The notes under the pieces: model-generated
Seen by the model: the letters and a program-made list of their open reading frames with translations, nothing else
Told to the model about the DNA's origin: nothing
Databases searched by the model: none
Shown here: in pieces, positions 17,901-25,421 of the stretch
Position numbering within the stretch: position 1 is the stretch's first letter
Layout of the letters: the number at the start of each line of letters is the position of its first letter
Source of the DNA: Streptomyces aureus
GTDB taxonomy: Bacteria > Actinomycetota > Actinomycetes > Streptomycetales > Streptomycetaceae
Assembly (NCBI RefSeq): GCF_000725495.1
Contig: NZ_JNZD01000033.1
Location: 1 to 64,000 of the forward strand
Direction: 5' to 3'
DNA length: 64,000 nt
Program-made: the position numbers and the translations under genes

Positions 17901-18836
17901 GGTTCCGCGCAGCAGCACTCCGAGCGGATCCGCACCGAGGCCGAGCGCTTCAAGGCGCGGGCCACGGAGGAGGCCGAGCGGCGTACGACGGCGGCGCGCG
18001 AGGAGTCCGAGCGGCTGCTGGACGAGGCGCGCCAGGAGGCGAACAAGAAGCGCTCCGAGGCGGCCGAGCAGGTCGACACGCTCATCTCGGAGACGGCGTC
18101 CGAGGCGGACAAGCTGCTGTCGGACGCACAGCAGAGCGCGCAGGAGACGACGGCGGACGCCGAGTCGCAGGCCGACACGATGGTCGGTGTGGCGCGGGGC
18201 GAGGCCGAGCGGCTTGTGTCGGAGGCGACGGTCGAGGGCAACACGCTCGTGGAGCGGGCCCGTGCGGACGCGGACGAGCTGCTGGTCGGCGCGCGCCGGG
18301 ACGCCACGGCGATCCGGGAGCGGGCCGAGGAGCTGCGCGAGCGGGTCACCTCGGAGATCGAGGACCTGCACGAGCGGGCGCGGCGCGAGTCGTCCGAGGC
18401 GATGAAGAACGCGGGCGACCGGTGCGACGCGCTGGTCAAGGCGGCCGAGGAGCAGCTCGCCGAGGCTCAGGCGAAGGCCAAGGACCTGGTGGCGGAGGCG
18501 AACTCCGAGGCGAGCAAGGTCCGTATCGCCGCCGTCCGCAAGGCCGAGGGGCTCCTCAAGGAGGCCGAGCAGAAGAAGTCGTCGCTGGTCACCGAGGCGG
18601 AGAAGATCCGGTCGGAGGCGATCCAGGAGGCGAAGGCCGCCGTCGAGGAGGGCAAGCGCGACCTGGAGATCCTGGTGCGCCGGCGCGAGGACATCAATTC
18701 GGAGATCTCCCGTGTCCAGGACGTCCTCGAAGCGTTGGAGTCTTTCGAGGCCCCGGCGGGCGGCAAGGACGGCGGGGTGAAGGCGGCGGCGTCCGCGGGG
18801 TCGGCCCGTTCGGGCGGCAAGGCGTCGGAGGGCTAG
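14988..18836 (+). CDS. scy: Polarisome coiled-coil scaffold protein Scy
   Basis: A 1282-residue, almost wholly coiled-coil protein rich in Ala, Glu and Arg, with units such as AEAERIRxEA recurring throughout. The short N-terminal head (RGYERQEREPAADVDHLSRFEAEM) and the conserved ARRSLATRPAYDGADIGYQAEQ stretch precede the rod. In S. coelicolor Scy (SCO5397) nucleates new hyphal tips and gathers DivIVA and FilP; Scy and FilP share an unusual 51-residue coiled-coil repeat. The GTG at 14988 is the start that matches the family. The Ala/Gly/Lys tail after about residue 1250 is probably unstructured. filP follows on the same strand. Confidence 0.95.
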   Translation: MRGYERQEREPAADVDHLSRFEAEMERLKTEREKAVQHAEDRGYQVEVLRAKLHEARRSLATRPAYDGADIGYQAEQMLRNAQMQADQLRVDAEREISQARAQTQRLLQEHAEQAARLQAELHQEAVTRRQQLDQELAERRQTVESHVNENVAWAEQLRARSESQARRLVDESRAEGEQALAAARAEAERVVAEARQRLTNDAETARAEAEALLRRARTDAERLLNAASTQAQEATDHAEQLRSSTANESDNARRQASELSRAAEQRMSAAETALREAQAEADKVLNEAKEAAAKTIANAESVNEQRTRTAKEQVARLVSEANAEAETTKSEAEQVVADARSKAETIVAEAEESARSLTAEETASQLAKAARTAEDVLNKASEEAKRTTKAASEEAERIRTEAETEADRLRAEAHDIAEQLKGTAKDDTKEYRAKTVELQEEARRLRGEAEQLRSDAVAEGERIRAEARREAVQQIEEGAKTAEELLGKAKADADELRQAATADSEKVRTEAIERATALRRQAEETLERTRAEADKQRADATEQAEEIAADAERAAERQREDTERAIEARQAEAAEGLARLHTEAEERLAAAEEALTEARAEAERIRREASEEIDRLRSESAERIRTLQEQASTEADRLRDEAAADASASRAEGEAIAVRLRSEAVAEAERLKSEAQDSADRVRGEAQAAAERLAAEGAETLAAAQEEAARRRREAEETLGSARQEADQERERAREQSEELLASARKRVEEAQAEAVRLVEEADRRSTEMISNAEQTAQQVRDSVAGLHESAQEEITGLRSAAEHAADRTRTEAQEEADRVRADAYAERERASEDASRLRREANEEREAASSLAERTVAEAAAEAERIRSDASDHAQRVRTEVSDAIANADQDASRTRADAREDANRMRSDAAAQVDTLITEATAEAERLGIETAAEAERVRAESVAKAEKLIADASGDAERLRAEAAEAVGSAQQHSERIRTEAERFKARATEEAERRTTAAREESERLLDEARQEANKKRSEAAEQVDTLISETASEADKLLSDAQQSAQETTADAESQADTMVGVARGEAERLVSEATVEGNTLVERARADADELLVGARRDATAIRERAEELRERVTSEIEDLHERARRESSEAMKNAGDRCDALVKAAEEQLAEAQAKAKDLVAEANSEASKVRIAAVRKAEGLLKEAEQKKSSLVTEAEKIRSEAIQEAKAAVEEGKRDLEILVRRREDINSEISRVQDVLEALESFEAPAGGKDGGVKAAASAGSARSGGKASEG

Positions 18837-18840
18837 CTCG

Positions 18841-18859
18841 AAGCACGGATTACGTGCTT
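18841..18859. terminator. Short hairpin after scy
   Basis: AAGCACG (18841-18847) pairs with CGTGCTT (18853-18859) around GATTA and is followed by TCTGG. It suggests scy and filP are at least partly separate transcripts. The following A+T-richer stretch to 19018 probably holds the filP promoter (TAGGAT at 18973-18978 is a candidate -10). Confidence 0.5.
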
Positions 18860-19018
18860 TCTGGGAGGTTTGTCACAGGTTCTGGCAAGCCTTCCGACAG
18901 CCGGCCACCCAAAAGGAGTGTCATTCTCCAGATCAAACACGTATCCGCTCGATGACACACCGCATTGCCCCCTAGGATTCCACCTATCACCTCACCGGTC
19001 TCATTCGACAGGAACCCC

Positions 19019-19954
19019 ATGAGCGACACTTCCCCCTACGGCTTCGAGCTTGTGCGGCGTGGATACGACCGCGCTCAGGTGGACGAACGCATCTCGAAGC
19101 TCGTCTCCGACCGTGACAGCGCTCTGGCCCGTATCACCGCCCTCGAAAAGCGCATCGAGGAACTCCATCTCGAAACGCAGAACGCCCAGGCCCAGGTGAG
19201 CGACGCCGAGCCGTCGTACGCCGGTCTCGGCGCGCGCGTCGAGAAGATCCTCCGCCTCGCCGAGGAGGAGGCCAAGGACCTGCGCGAGGAGGCCCGTCGC
19301 GCGTCCGAGCAGCACCGCGAGCTCGCCGAGTCGGCCGCTCAGCAGGTGCGCAACGACGCCGAGTCGTTCGCCGCGGACCGCAAGGCCAAGGCCGAGGACG
19401 AGGGCGTCCGGATCGTCGAGAAGGCCAAGAGCGACGCCTCCCAGCTGCGCTCCGAGGCGCAGAAGGACGCGGCGTCCAAGCGCGAGGAGGCGGACGCCCT
19501 CTTCGAGGAGACCCGCGCCAAGGCCGCCCAGGCCGCCGCCGACTTCGAGACGAACCTCGCCAAGCGCCGCGAGCAGTCCGAGCGCGACCTGGCCTCGCGC
19601 CAGGCCAAGGCCGAGAAGCGCCTCGCGGAGATCGAGCACCGCGCCGAGCAGCTCCGCCTCGAGGCCGAGAAGCTGCGCACGGACGCCGAGCGCCGCGCCC
19701 GCCAGACGGTGGAGACGGCCCAGCGCCAGGCCGAGGACATCGTGGCCGACGCGAACGCCAAGGCCGACCGCATCCGTTCGGAATCCGAGCGCGAGCTTGC
19801 CGCCCTCACCAACCGCCGCGACTCGATCAACGCGCAGCTCACGAACGTCCGCGAGATGCTCGCGACGCTCACGGGCGCCGCGGTGGCCGCCGCGACCGGT
19901 CCGGCCGAGGACGAGCCGATCACCCGCGGAGTGCCGGCGCAGCAGTCCCGGTAA
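19019..19954 (+). CDS. filP: Intermediate filament-like protein FilP
   Basis: A 311-residue coiled-coil protein close to the 310 residues of S. coelicolor FilP (SCO5396). The head has the DivIVA-like sequence SPYGFELVRRGYDRAQVDERI, followed by a hinge (EPSYAGLGARVEKILRLAEEEA) and a rod of heptad/hendecad repeats with AEKRLAEIEHRAEQLRLEAEKL. FilP forms filaments giving mechanical support behind the hyphal tip and binds DivIVA and Scy. The ATG at 19019 has AGGAA 5 bases upstream; an in-frame ATG 54 bases earlier lies in the promoter region. Confidence 0.95.
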   Translation: MSDTSPYGFELVRRGYDRAQVDERISKLVSDRDSALARITALEKRIEELHLETQNAQAQVSDAEPSYAGLGARVEKILRLAEEEAKDLREEARRASEQHRELAESAAQQVRNDAESFAADRKAKAEDEGVRIVEKAKSDASQLRSEAQKDAASKREEADALFEETRAKAAQAAADFETNLAKRREQSERDLASRQAKAEKRLAEIEHRAEQLRLEAEKLRTDAERRARQTVETAQRQAEDIVADANAKADRIRSESERELAALTNRRDSINAQLTNVREMLATLTGAAVAAATGPAEDEPITRGVPAQQSR

Positions 19955-19975
19955 CCGCACGGCACGACACACCAG

Positions 19976-20005
19976 GGCCCGCTCCCTCCCCCGAGGGCGC
20001 GGGCC
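19976..20005. terminator. Terminator after filP
   Basis: GGCCCGC (19976-19982) pairs with GCGGGCC (19999-20005); TTGTCG follows. It ends the filP transcript before the next promoter. Confidence 0.65.
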
Positions 20006-20039
20006 TTGTCGTCGAGTGGCAGGCCCACGGGGGCCGTCC

Positions 20040-20045
20040 TAGCGT
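20040..20045 (+). promoter_or_regulatory. -10 box, leaderless promoter of ABC module 1
   Basis: TAGCGT ends 6 bases before the ATG at 20052, which has no Shine-Dalgarno sequence. The transcript probably starts at or next to the A of the ATG. Confidence 0.5.
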
Positions 20046-20051
20046 GGCCGC

Positions 20052-21068
20052 ATGATCGAGCTCGAGGGGCTGACGAAGCGGTACGGCGAGAAGGTGGCGG
20101 TCAACAACCTCACCTTCACCGTCAGACCGGGCATCGTCACCGGCTTCCTCGGTCCCAACGGCGCGGGGAAGTCCACGACGATGCGGATGATGCTCGGGCT
20201 CGACCGTCCCACCGCCGGCGACGTGCGCATCGACGGGCAGCACTACGACCGGCTGAAGGACCCGCTGAAGTACATCGGCGCCCTGCTGGACGCCCAGGCG
20301 ATGCACGGCGGCCGCAGCGCCTTCAACCATCTGCTGTGCCTCGCCCAGAGCAACGGCATCCCGCGGGCACGGGTGGACGAGGTGCTGGACACCGTCGGTC
20401 TCACGGCGGTCGCGCGGAAGAAGGCGAAGGGGTTCTCGCTGGGCATGGGCCAGCGGCTCGGCATCGCGGGCGCGCTGCTCGGCGATCCGCGGATCCTGAT
20501 GTTCGACGAGCCGGTCAACGGGCTCGACCCCGAGGGCATCCACTGGATCCGCAATCTGATGAAGACCCTCGCCTCGCAGGGCCGTACGGTGTTCGTCTCC
20601 TCCCATCTGATGAGCGAGATGGCGCTGACGGCGGACCATCTCGTCGTCATCGGCCAGGGCAGGCTGCTCGCCGACACCTCGATGGCCGAGTTCATCCGGC
20701 GGAACTCGCGCAGTTACGTCCGGGTGCGTTCCCCCCAGCGCGAGCGGCTGCTCGACGTGCTGAAGGGCGCCGGCATCACCGTCGTCCAGACGGGCAGCGG
20801 GGCGCTGGAGGTGGACGACGGGCAGCCGGAGCGGATCGGGGAGCTGGCGGCGCAGCACCAGCTCGTGCTGCACGAGCTGAGCCCCCAGCAGGCCTCGCTG
20901 GAGGAGGCGTTCATGCGGCTGACCGCGGAGTCGGTGGAGTACCACGCGCACACCGAGGCCCCGGGGCCCGGCCTCGCCGCGGTCCCGCCGGTCTCCCCGG
21001 TGCCGCCGGTGCCGCCGGCCGGCACGGATCCCGCCCCGCGCTGGGGCGGCGACTGGAAGAAGGGCTGA
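20052..21068 (+). CDS. ABC transporter ATP-binding protein, module 1
   Basis: A 338-residue ABC ATPase of the BcrA/DrrA-like export class. Walker A is GPNGAGKST, the signature is the variant SLGMGQ rather than LSGGQ, and Walker B is ILMFDEPVNGLDPEG with the catalytic Glu; the switch His is in FVSSHLMSEM. The C-terminal part ends in a Pro/Val-rich stretch. The permease starts 2 bases after its stop. It is a close homologue of the ATPase at 24141, pointing to an ancient local duplication. The substrate is unknown. Confidence 0.9.
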   Translation: MIELEGLTKRYGEKVAVNNLTFTVRPGIVTGFLGPNGAGKSTTMRMMLGLDRPTAGDVRIDGQHYDRLKDPLKYIGALLDAQAMHGGRSAFNHLLCLAQSNGIPRARVDEVLDTVGLTAVARKKAKGFSLGMGQRLGIAGALLGDPRILMFDEPVNGLDPEGIHWIRNLMKTLASQGRTVFVSSHLMSEMALTADHLVVIGQGRLLADTSMAEFIRRNSRSYVRVRSPQRERLLDVLKGAGITVVQTGSGALEVDDGQPERIGELAAQHQLVLHELSPQQASLEEAFMRLTAESVEYHAHTEAPGPGLAAVPPVSPVPPVPPAGTDPAPRWGGDWKKG

Positions 21069-21070
21069 GC

Positions 21071-21838
21071 ATGGCGGCCACCCAGGTCCTCCGGTCGGAG
21101 TGGACCAAGATCCGTTCGGTGGCGTCCACGGTGTGGACGCTGAGCCTCGCGACCCTCGTCACGGTCGCGCTCGGCCTGCTCATCTCGATCGTGTCGAACA
21201 ACGAGTTCGACAACATGAGCCGGAACGACCGGCTGACGTTCGACCCGACGTTCATCAGCTTCGCGGGCATGACCCTCGGCCAGCTCGCGATGATCGTGTT
21301 CGGGGTGCTGGTCGTCGGCAACGAGTACAGCACCGGCATGATCCGCACCTCGCTCTCGGCGGTGCCCCAGCGCGGCACGTTCCTGTTCAGCAAGGTCGCG
21401 GTGGCGGCGGCCCTGGCCCTGGCCGTCGGCATGATCACCAGCTTCGTCACGTTCTTCGTGGGCCAGGCGGCGCTCGGCACCCACCGGGCCTCGATCAGTG
21501 ATCCGGGAGTGCTGCGCGCGGTGATCGGCGGGGGCCTCTACATGACGCTGATCACCGTCTTCTCGATGGGCGTCGCGGCGATGCTGCGCTCCCCGATGCT
21601 CTCGCTCGGCATCCTGATGCCGTTCTTCTTCCTGATCTCCAACATCCTGGGCGCGGTCTCCGCGACCAAGAAGGTCGGCCGCTACCTCCCCGACCAGGCC
21701 GGCAGCAGGATCCTGCGGGTGGTGACCCCGCTCGACGACACCCCCTACGGCCCCTGGGGCGGCCTCGGCATCATGCTGCTGTGGGTGGCCGCGGCCCTGA
21801 TCGGCGGTTACGCGCTGCTCAAGAAGCGGGACGCGTAG
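21071..21838 (+). CDS. ABC-2 type permease, module 1
   Basis: A 255-residue integral membrane protein with about six hydrophobic segments. It begins QVLRSEWTKIRSVASTVWTL and contains VLVVGNEYSTGMIRTSLSAVPQRG, both hallmarks of the ABC-2 permease family (the EYxTGMIRTS motif). It pairs with the ATPase immediately upstream. Its last 20 bases overlap the 3' end of the convergent minus-strand gene, so there is no room for a terminator between them. Confidence 0.88.
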   Translation: MAATQVLRSEWTKIRSVASTVWTLSLATLVTVALGLLISIVSNNEFDNMSRNDRLTFDPTFISFAGMTLGQLAMIVFGVLVVGNEYSTGMIRTSLSAVPQRGTFLFSKVAVAAALALAVGMITSFVTFFVGQAALGTHRASISDPGVLRAVIGGGLYMTLITVFSMGVAAMLRSPMLSLGILMPFFFLISNILGAVSATKKVGRYLPDQAGSRILRVVTPLDDTPYGPWGGLGIMLLWVAAALIGGYALLKKRDA

Positions 21839-22826
21839 ACGGGTCCGGGGGCTCGTCGCCGTCCGGGCCGGGGCGGATCAGGCCGTCGAAGTCGGACCAG
21901 CCCTCCCACCGCCACACGTCCTTCGCGAGGTCGGGCTGGAGCGGCACGAACCGGCCGAGTTCGAAGTCCCCGCCCTCCAGGTCGAACCAGCACTCGTCGG
22001 CGACCTCGGTGCCGAGTCCGACGGTCCGCGCGGTCAGCCGGACGAGGAGTTTCACCCCGGACGAGCCGGACAGGTCCTTGCCCTGGATCCGGCTGAACGG
22101 CAGGGCGGTCACCGGGGCCTCGACCGGTATCCAGACCGTGAAGGGCGCCCCCCGCTCGACCGCGAGCCAGCTGCGCTCGTCGGCCGGCTCGCCCTGGGCG
22201 TCCAGCACCTTGAGCCACTGCTTGTAGATGACGAGGCTGCCGTCGTGCGGGGAGCGCTCCAGGTAGCGCAGATGGGCGCGGGCGCGCAGGTCGACGACCG
22301 ACAGGTTGTCGAAGCGGTTGTAGAAGCGGACGGCGATGACGGCGTCGTCGCTGCCCGCGTGCCGGCGCGAGTAGCCGGGGAAGTCGGCGGTCCAGGCGTG
22401 CGAGATGCTGGCCCGGCGCCGCCAGACGAAGGGCCGCAGCGCGAACAGTTTGATCAGGACGATGCCGAGGAGCACCGCCGGCACCAGGGCGCCGGTCATC
22501 GAGGCGAGCGTGGCCAGGAGCTGGTGCGCGGTGCTGTCCGGTTCGGGGTCGAGGCTGTCGGTGCCGACGCAGGCCCGCAGCACGCCGAGACTGAGGTCGA
22601 GGAGCCGCTCCCCGTTCGAGAACCGCTCCGCCATGGAGCGCGGCGAGTCCTCGGTCAGCGTCCACGCCGCCGCCACGAGGACCGAGAGGGCGGCCAGCGC
22701 GCCCAGCGCCATCAGCAGCAGGGCGTGGACGGTCCGTCCCGCGATCCACCAGCGAACGGACGTGCGGAAACGCGGATGCGCCGGTCCCCGGCCGGAACGC
22801 CCCACCGCACGCCTGATGAGCCCCAA
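21819..22826 (-). CDS. Two-TM membrane protein with large cytosolic beta domain
   Basis: A 335-residue protein of no certain family. Two hydrophobic segments (about 34-57 and 104-128) are separated by a polar stretch with RACVGTDSLDPEPDSTAHQ. The second is followed by a basic RPFVWRRRAS and a C-terminal domain of alternating strands (VIAVRFYNRFDNLSVVDLRARAHLRYLE, LVIYKQWLKVLD). This plan resembles inward-rectifier (Kir/KirBac) channels, but no TVGYG-like selectivity filter is present, so it is more likely a relative with another role. The assignment is weak. It converges on the ABC permease with a 20-base 3' overlap. Confidence 0.6.
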   Translation of the reverse strand: MGLIRRAVGRSGRGPAHPRFRTSVRWWIAGRTVHALLLMALGALAALSVLVAAAWTLTEDSPRSMAERFSNGERLLDLSLGVLRACVGTDSLDPEPDSTAHQLLATLASMTGALVPAVLLGIVLIKLFALRPFVWRRRASISHAWTADFPGYSRRHAGSDDAVIAVRFYNRFDNLSVVDLRARAHLRYLERSPHDGSLVIYKQWLKVLDAQGEPADERSWLAVERGAPFTVWIPVEAPVTALPFSRIQGKDLSGSSGVKLLVRLTARTVGLGTEVADECWFDLEGGDFELGRFVPLQPDLAKDVWRWEGWSDFDGLIRPGPDGDEPPDPSTRPAS

Positions 22827-23023
22827 CTCGCTTCCCCCGTAACCGACTTCGGCACGACTCGTACAATCAGGACGGCATCATTCCCGGTGTCGGTTCCGGC
22901 CAACCGCACCCGGCTGGGGAGACCGGGTCCCGTGCCGGGTACATCTCGGGTGAGGGCCCCGGCTCATCTCGCGTGAAAGGCTGTGCCCGTATGCGCGCGA
23001 CACCACCCCCGGAGGGCGTCACC

Positions 23024-23914
23024 GTGACGACGAAGGACCGAAGCCTCGAGGCGCTGGGCCTGAGCGACGTGCCCGCGAAGCAGCCCCTCACCTATCCCGG
23101 CCGCCCCACCACCGAGCCGTCCCTGCTGACCGGCGGGGAACTGCTCCAGCTGGACGTGCGGCCGCTGCGCCTCGGCGAGTGGTTCGTGGAGGAGCGCCGG
23201 GAGCAGCAGCGGCTGGACGAGGCGCTCGCCGACCGGGGGCAGGTGGGCACCGGGCTGCGCCATCCGGTCATCGCGGTCGGCTCGAACGCCTCCCCCGGGC
23301 AGGTGGCGCACAAGCTGACCCGGCTGGGCATCCCGGCGACGGTCCCGATGGTGCCGGTGCGGGTGCGCGGCATCGGCGTCGGCTGCTCGGGGCACATCAG
23401 CCCGGCGGGTTACGTGGCCGGGACCCCGTACGTGGAGCCGGCCGCCGAGACGACACTGGTGGTCACCTGGCTGGACTCGACCCAGCTGAAGGCCGTCGAC
23501 GACACCGAGTTCCCCGACTACCGCCGGGCGATACTCCCCGGCGACGCGTTCACGATGACGATGCCCTCCGGGGAGCTGCTGGGCGGCGCGTACATCTACT
23601 TCAGCGCGCACGGCGTGCTCGCCGATCCCGGGTCCGGGCGGCCCCGTCCGGGCGGCGGCGACCAGTCCGAGCTGCTCGCGGCCCTGCTGGCGGATTCGGG
23701 GCGGCTGCGCGAGCTGCTCGGGCCCGACCCCGCGACCTGGGTGCGCCGCGCGGGCGGCGACCGGTCGCTGCGCGAGGCGGGCACGCTCGTCTTCGGCGAG
23801 GAGGGCTGGGTGCTGCCGCAGACCGACTTCCTGCCCTACCTCGACGAATCGGCGGAGCTGCGGCTCTACGACGATCTTCCGCCGCTGGACGATTCGCTGC
23901 CGGAGCGCCCCTGA
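23024..23914 (+). CDS. Conserved actinobacterial protein of unknown function
   Basis: A 296-residue soluble protein I do not recognise with confidence. The central part has VIAVGSNASPGQVAHKL, a GSN motif faintly like gamma-glutamylcyclotransferase-type folds, then a Gly-rich GVGCSGHISPAGYVAGTPY and VVTWLDSTQLKAVDDTEF. No signal peptide or membrane segment is visible. The GTG at 23024 is chosen because GGAGGG (23011-23016) lies 7 bases upstream; earlier in-frame GTG (22973) and ATG (22991) have poorer sites. It sits between the two ABC modules and is divergent from the two-TM protein. Confidence 0.7.
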   Translation: MTTKDRSLEALGLSDVPAKQPLTYPGRPTTEPSLLTGGELLQLDVRPLRLGEWFVEERREQQRLDEALADRGQVGTGLRHPVIAVGSNASPGQVAHKLTRLGIPATVPMVPVRVRGIGVGCSGHISPAGYVAGTPYVEPAAETTLVVTWLDSTQLKAVDDTEFPDYRRAILPGDAFTMTMPSGELLGGAYIYFSAHGVLADPGSGRPRPGGGDQSELLAALLADSGRLRELLGPDPATWVRRAGGDRSLREAGTLVFGEEGWVLPQTDFLPYLDESAELRLYDDLPPLDDSLPERP

Positions 23915-24140
23915 CATGTCCCGTCCGAGGGCCGGCGGCGCATTCCCTTTGCCCGCCGATCAAGAAAGACGGGTACCTGACAGAACAGGCGCACGAATCG
24001 TCGCCCTCTACTGGATCTTTCACCGGCCGATGGTCATGACTTTACCTTCCCTTGAGTGGAACCGTCGGCGCCCGGATATCCTCCTTACCCTTACGGGGGC
24101 GTGCGCCCCGACGTCCTGAACCTTTCGATGGGTGCGGAGA
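23915..24140. other. Upstream region of ABC module 2
   Basis: A 226-base non-coding gap, lower in G+C in its middle. It contains a small perfect stem GGGGCG-TG-CGCCCC shortly before the ABC gene. A promoter is expected here, but no consensus can be assigned firmly. Confidence 0.4.
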
Positions 24141-25421
24141 ATGATCGAGGCAGTCGGCCTGACGAAGCGCTACGGCGCCAAGACGGCCGTGTACAACCTT
24201 TCCTTCCAGGTCCGGCCGGGTGCCGTCACCGGCTTCCTCGGGCCCAACGGCTCGGGCAAGTCGACGACGATGCGCATGATCCTCGGCCTCGACAACCCGA
24301 GCGCCGGGCACGTCACGATCGGCGGGTTCCCCTACCGCCGGCTGCCGAACGCGCCCCGCCAGGTCGGCGCGCTCCTCGACGCCAAGGCCGTCCACGGCGG
24401 CCGGAGCGCCCGCAACCACCTGCTGAGCCTGGCCCAGCTGTCGGGCATCCCGGCCCGCCGCGTGGACGAGGTGCTCGGGGTCGTCGGCCTCCAGGACGTG
24501 GCCCGAAAGCGCTCCAAGGGCTTCTCCCTCGGCATGGGCCAGCGCCTCGGCATCGCCGCCGCGCTCCTCGGCGACCCCCAGGTGCTGCTCTTCGACGAGC
24601 CGGTCAACGGCCTCGACCCCGAGGGCATCCTGTGGGTCCGCAACCTGATGAAGGCGCTGGCCGCCGAGGGCCGTACGGTCTTCGTCTCCTCGCACCTCAT
24701 GAGCGAGATGGCGCTGACCGCCGACCACCTCATCGTGATCGGCCGCGGCCAGCTCCTCGCCGACCAGAGCGTCAAGGACTTCATCTCCCACAACTCGGCC
24801 GACTTCGCCCGGGTGCGCACGCCCGAGACCGAGCCGCAGCAGCGCGAGAAGCTGACCGCCGCGCTGACCGAGGCGGGCGGCCAGGTGCTGCCCGAGCAGG
24901 ACGGCGCGCTGCGCGTCACCGGCCTGCCGCTCCCCCGCATCAGCGACCTCGCGCACTCCGCCGACGTGCGGCTGTGGGAGCTGTCCCCGCACCAGGCCTC
25001 GCTGGAGGAGGCGTACATGCGGATGACGCAGGGCGCCGTCGACTACCGCTCGACCGTCGACCAGAAGGCCGGACTGCAGCAGCAGCTGCCGCCGGGCGCC
25101 GTGCCGCCGCCGCAGATGCCGGTGGCGGGCCAGGGCCAGCCCGGCTGGTACCCGCCGCTGCCGCCCCAGCAGGGCGGCCAGCCCTTCGCCATGCCGCAGT
25201 CGGGCCCCTACGGCGCTCCCCCGGCCCCCGGTGCGGGCGCTCCCGGCCCCTACGGAGCTCCGGCCGCCCCCGGCGCCACGGACGCCAACCCGTACGCCCA
25301 GGCCCCCGCCGCCGCCCCGGCGCCCGCCTCCGCCCCGGCCCCGGCTCCCGCGGCCGCGCCCGAGTCCGCCCCCACGCCCGCGCCCGCCGCCGACCTGACC
25401 AAGCCCGAGGACGCCCGATGA
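24141..25421 (+). CDS. ABC transporter ATP-binding protein, module 2, with Pro/Ala-rich tail
   Basis: A 426-residue ABC ATPase. Walker A is GPNGSGKST, the signature is SLGMGQ, and Walker B is VLLFDEPVNGLDPEG. The first ~310 residues closely parallel the ATPase at 20052. The last ~110 residues are a low-complexity tail of Pro, Ala, Gly, Gln and Tyr (repeats like GPYGAP and APAPA) that is probably disordered. The ATG at 24141 is chosen because it aligns with the paralogue (MIEAVGLTKRYG against MIELEGLTKRYG); a GTG 9 bases earlier is possible. The permease start overlaps its stop by 4 bases. Confidence 0.88.
   Translation: MIEAVGLTKRYGAKTAVYNLSFQVRPGAVTGFLGPNGSGKSTTMRMILGLDNPSAGHVTIGGFPYRRLPNAPRQVGALLDAKAVHGGRSARNHLLSLAQLSGIPARRVDEVLGVVGLQDVARKRSKGFSLGMGQRLGIAAALLGDPQVLLFDEPVNGLDPEGILWVRNLMKALAAEGRTVFVSSHLMSEMALTADHLIVIGRGQLLADQSVKDFISHNSADFARVRTPETEPQQREKLTAALTEAGGQVLPEQDGALRVTGLPLPRISDLAHSADVRLWELSPHQASLEEAYMRMTQGAVDYRSTVDQKAGLQQQLPPGAVPPPQMPVAGQGQPGWYPPLPPQQGGQPFAMPQSGPYGAPPAPGAGAPGPYGAPAAPGATDANPYAQAPAAAPAPASAPAPAPAAAPESAPTPAPAADLTKPEDAR

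Noticed and set aside
14712..18371. A 1219-codon minus-strand open frame opposite scy
   Set aside because: It is the antisense shadow of the Ala/Glu repeat of scy; its Leu/Gly/Arg repeats simply mirror the coiled-coil codons.
24520..24610. Missing LSGGQ in two ABC ATPases as a sign of inactivity
   Set aside because: The SLGMGQ variant occurs in both paralogues and is usual for this exporter class. Walker A, Walker B and the switch His are intact.
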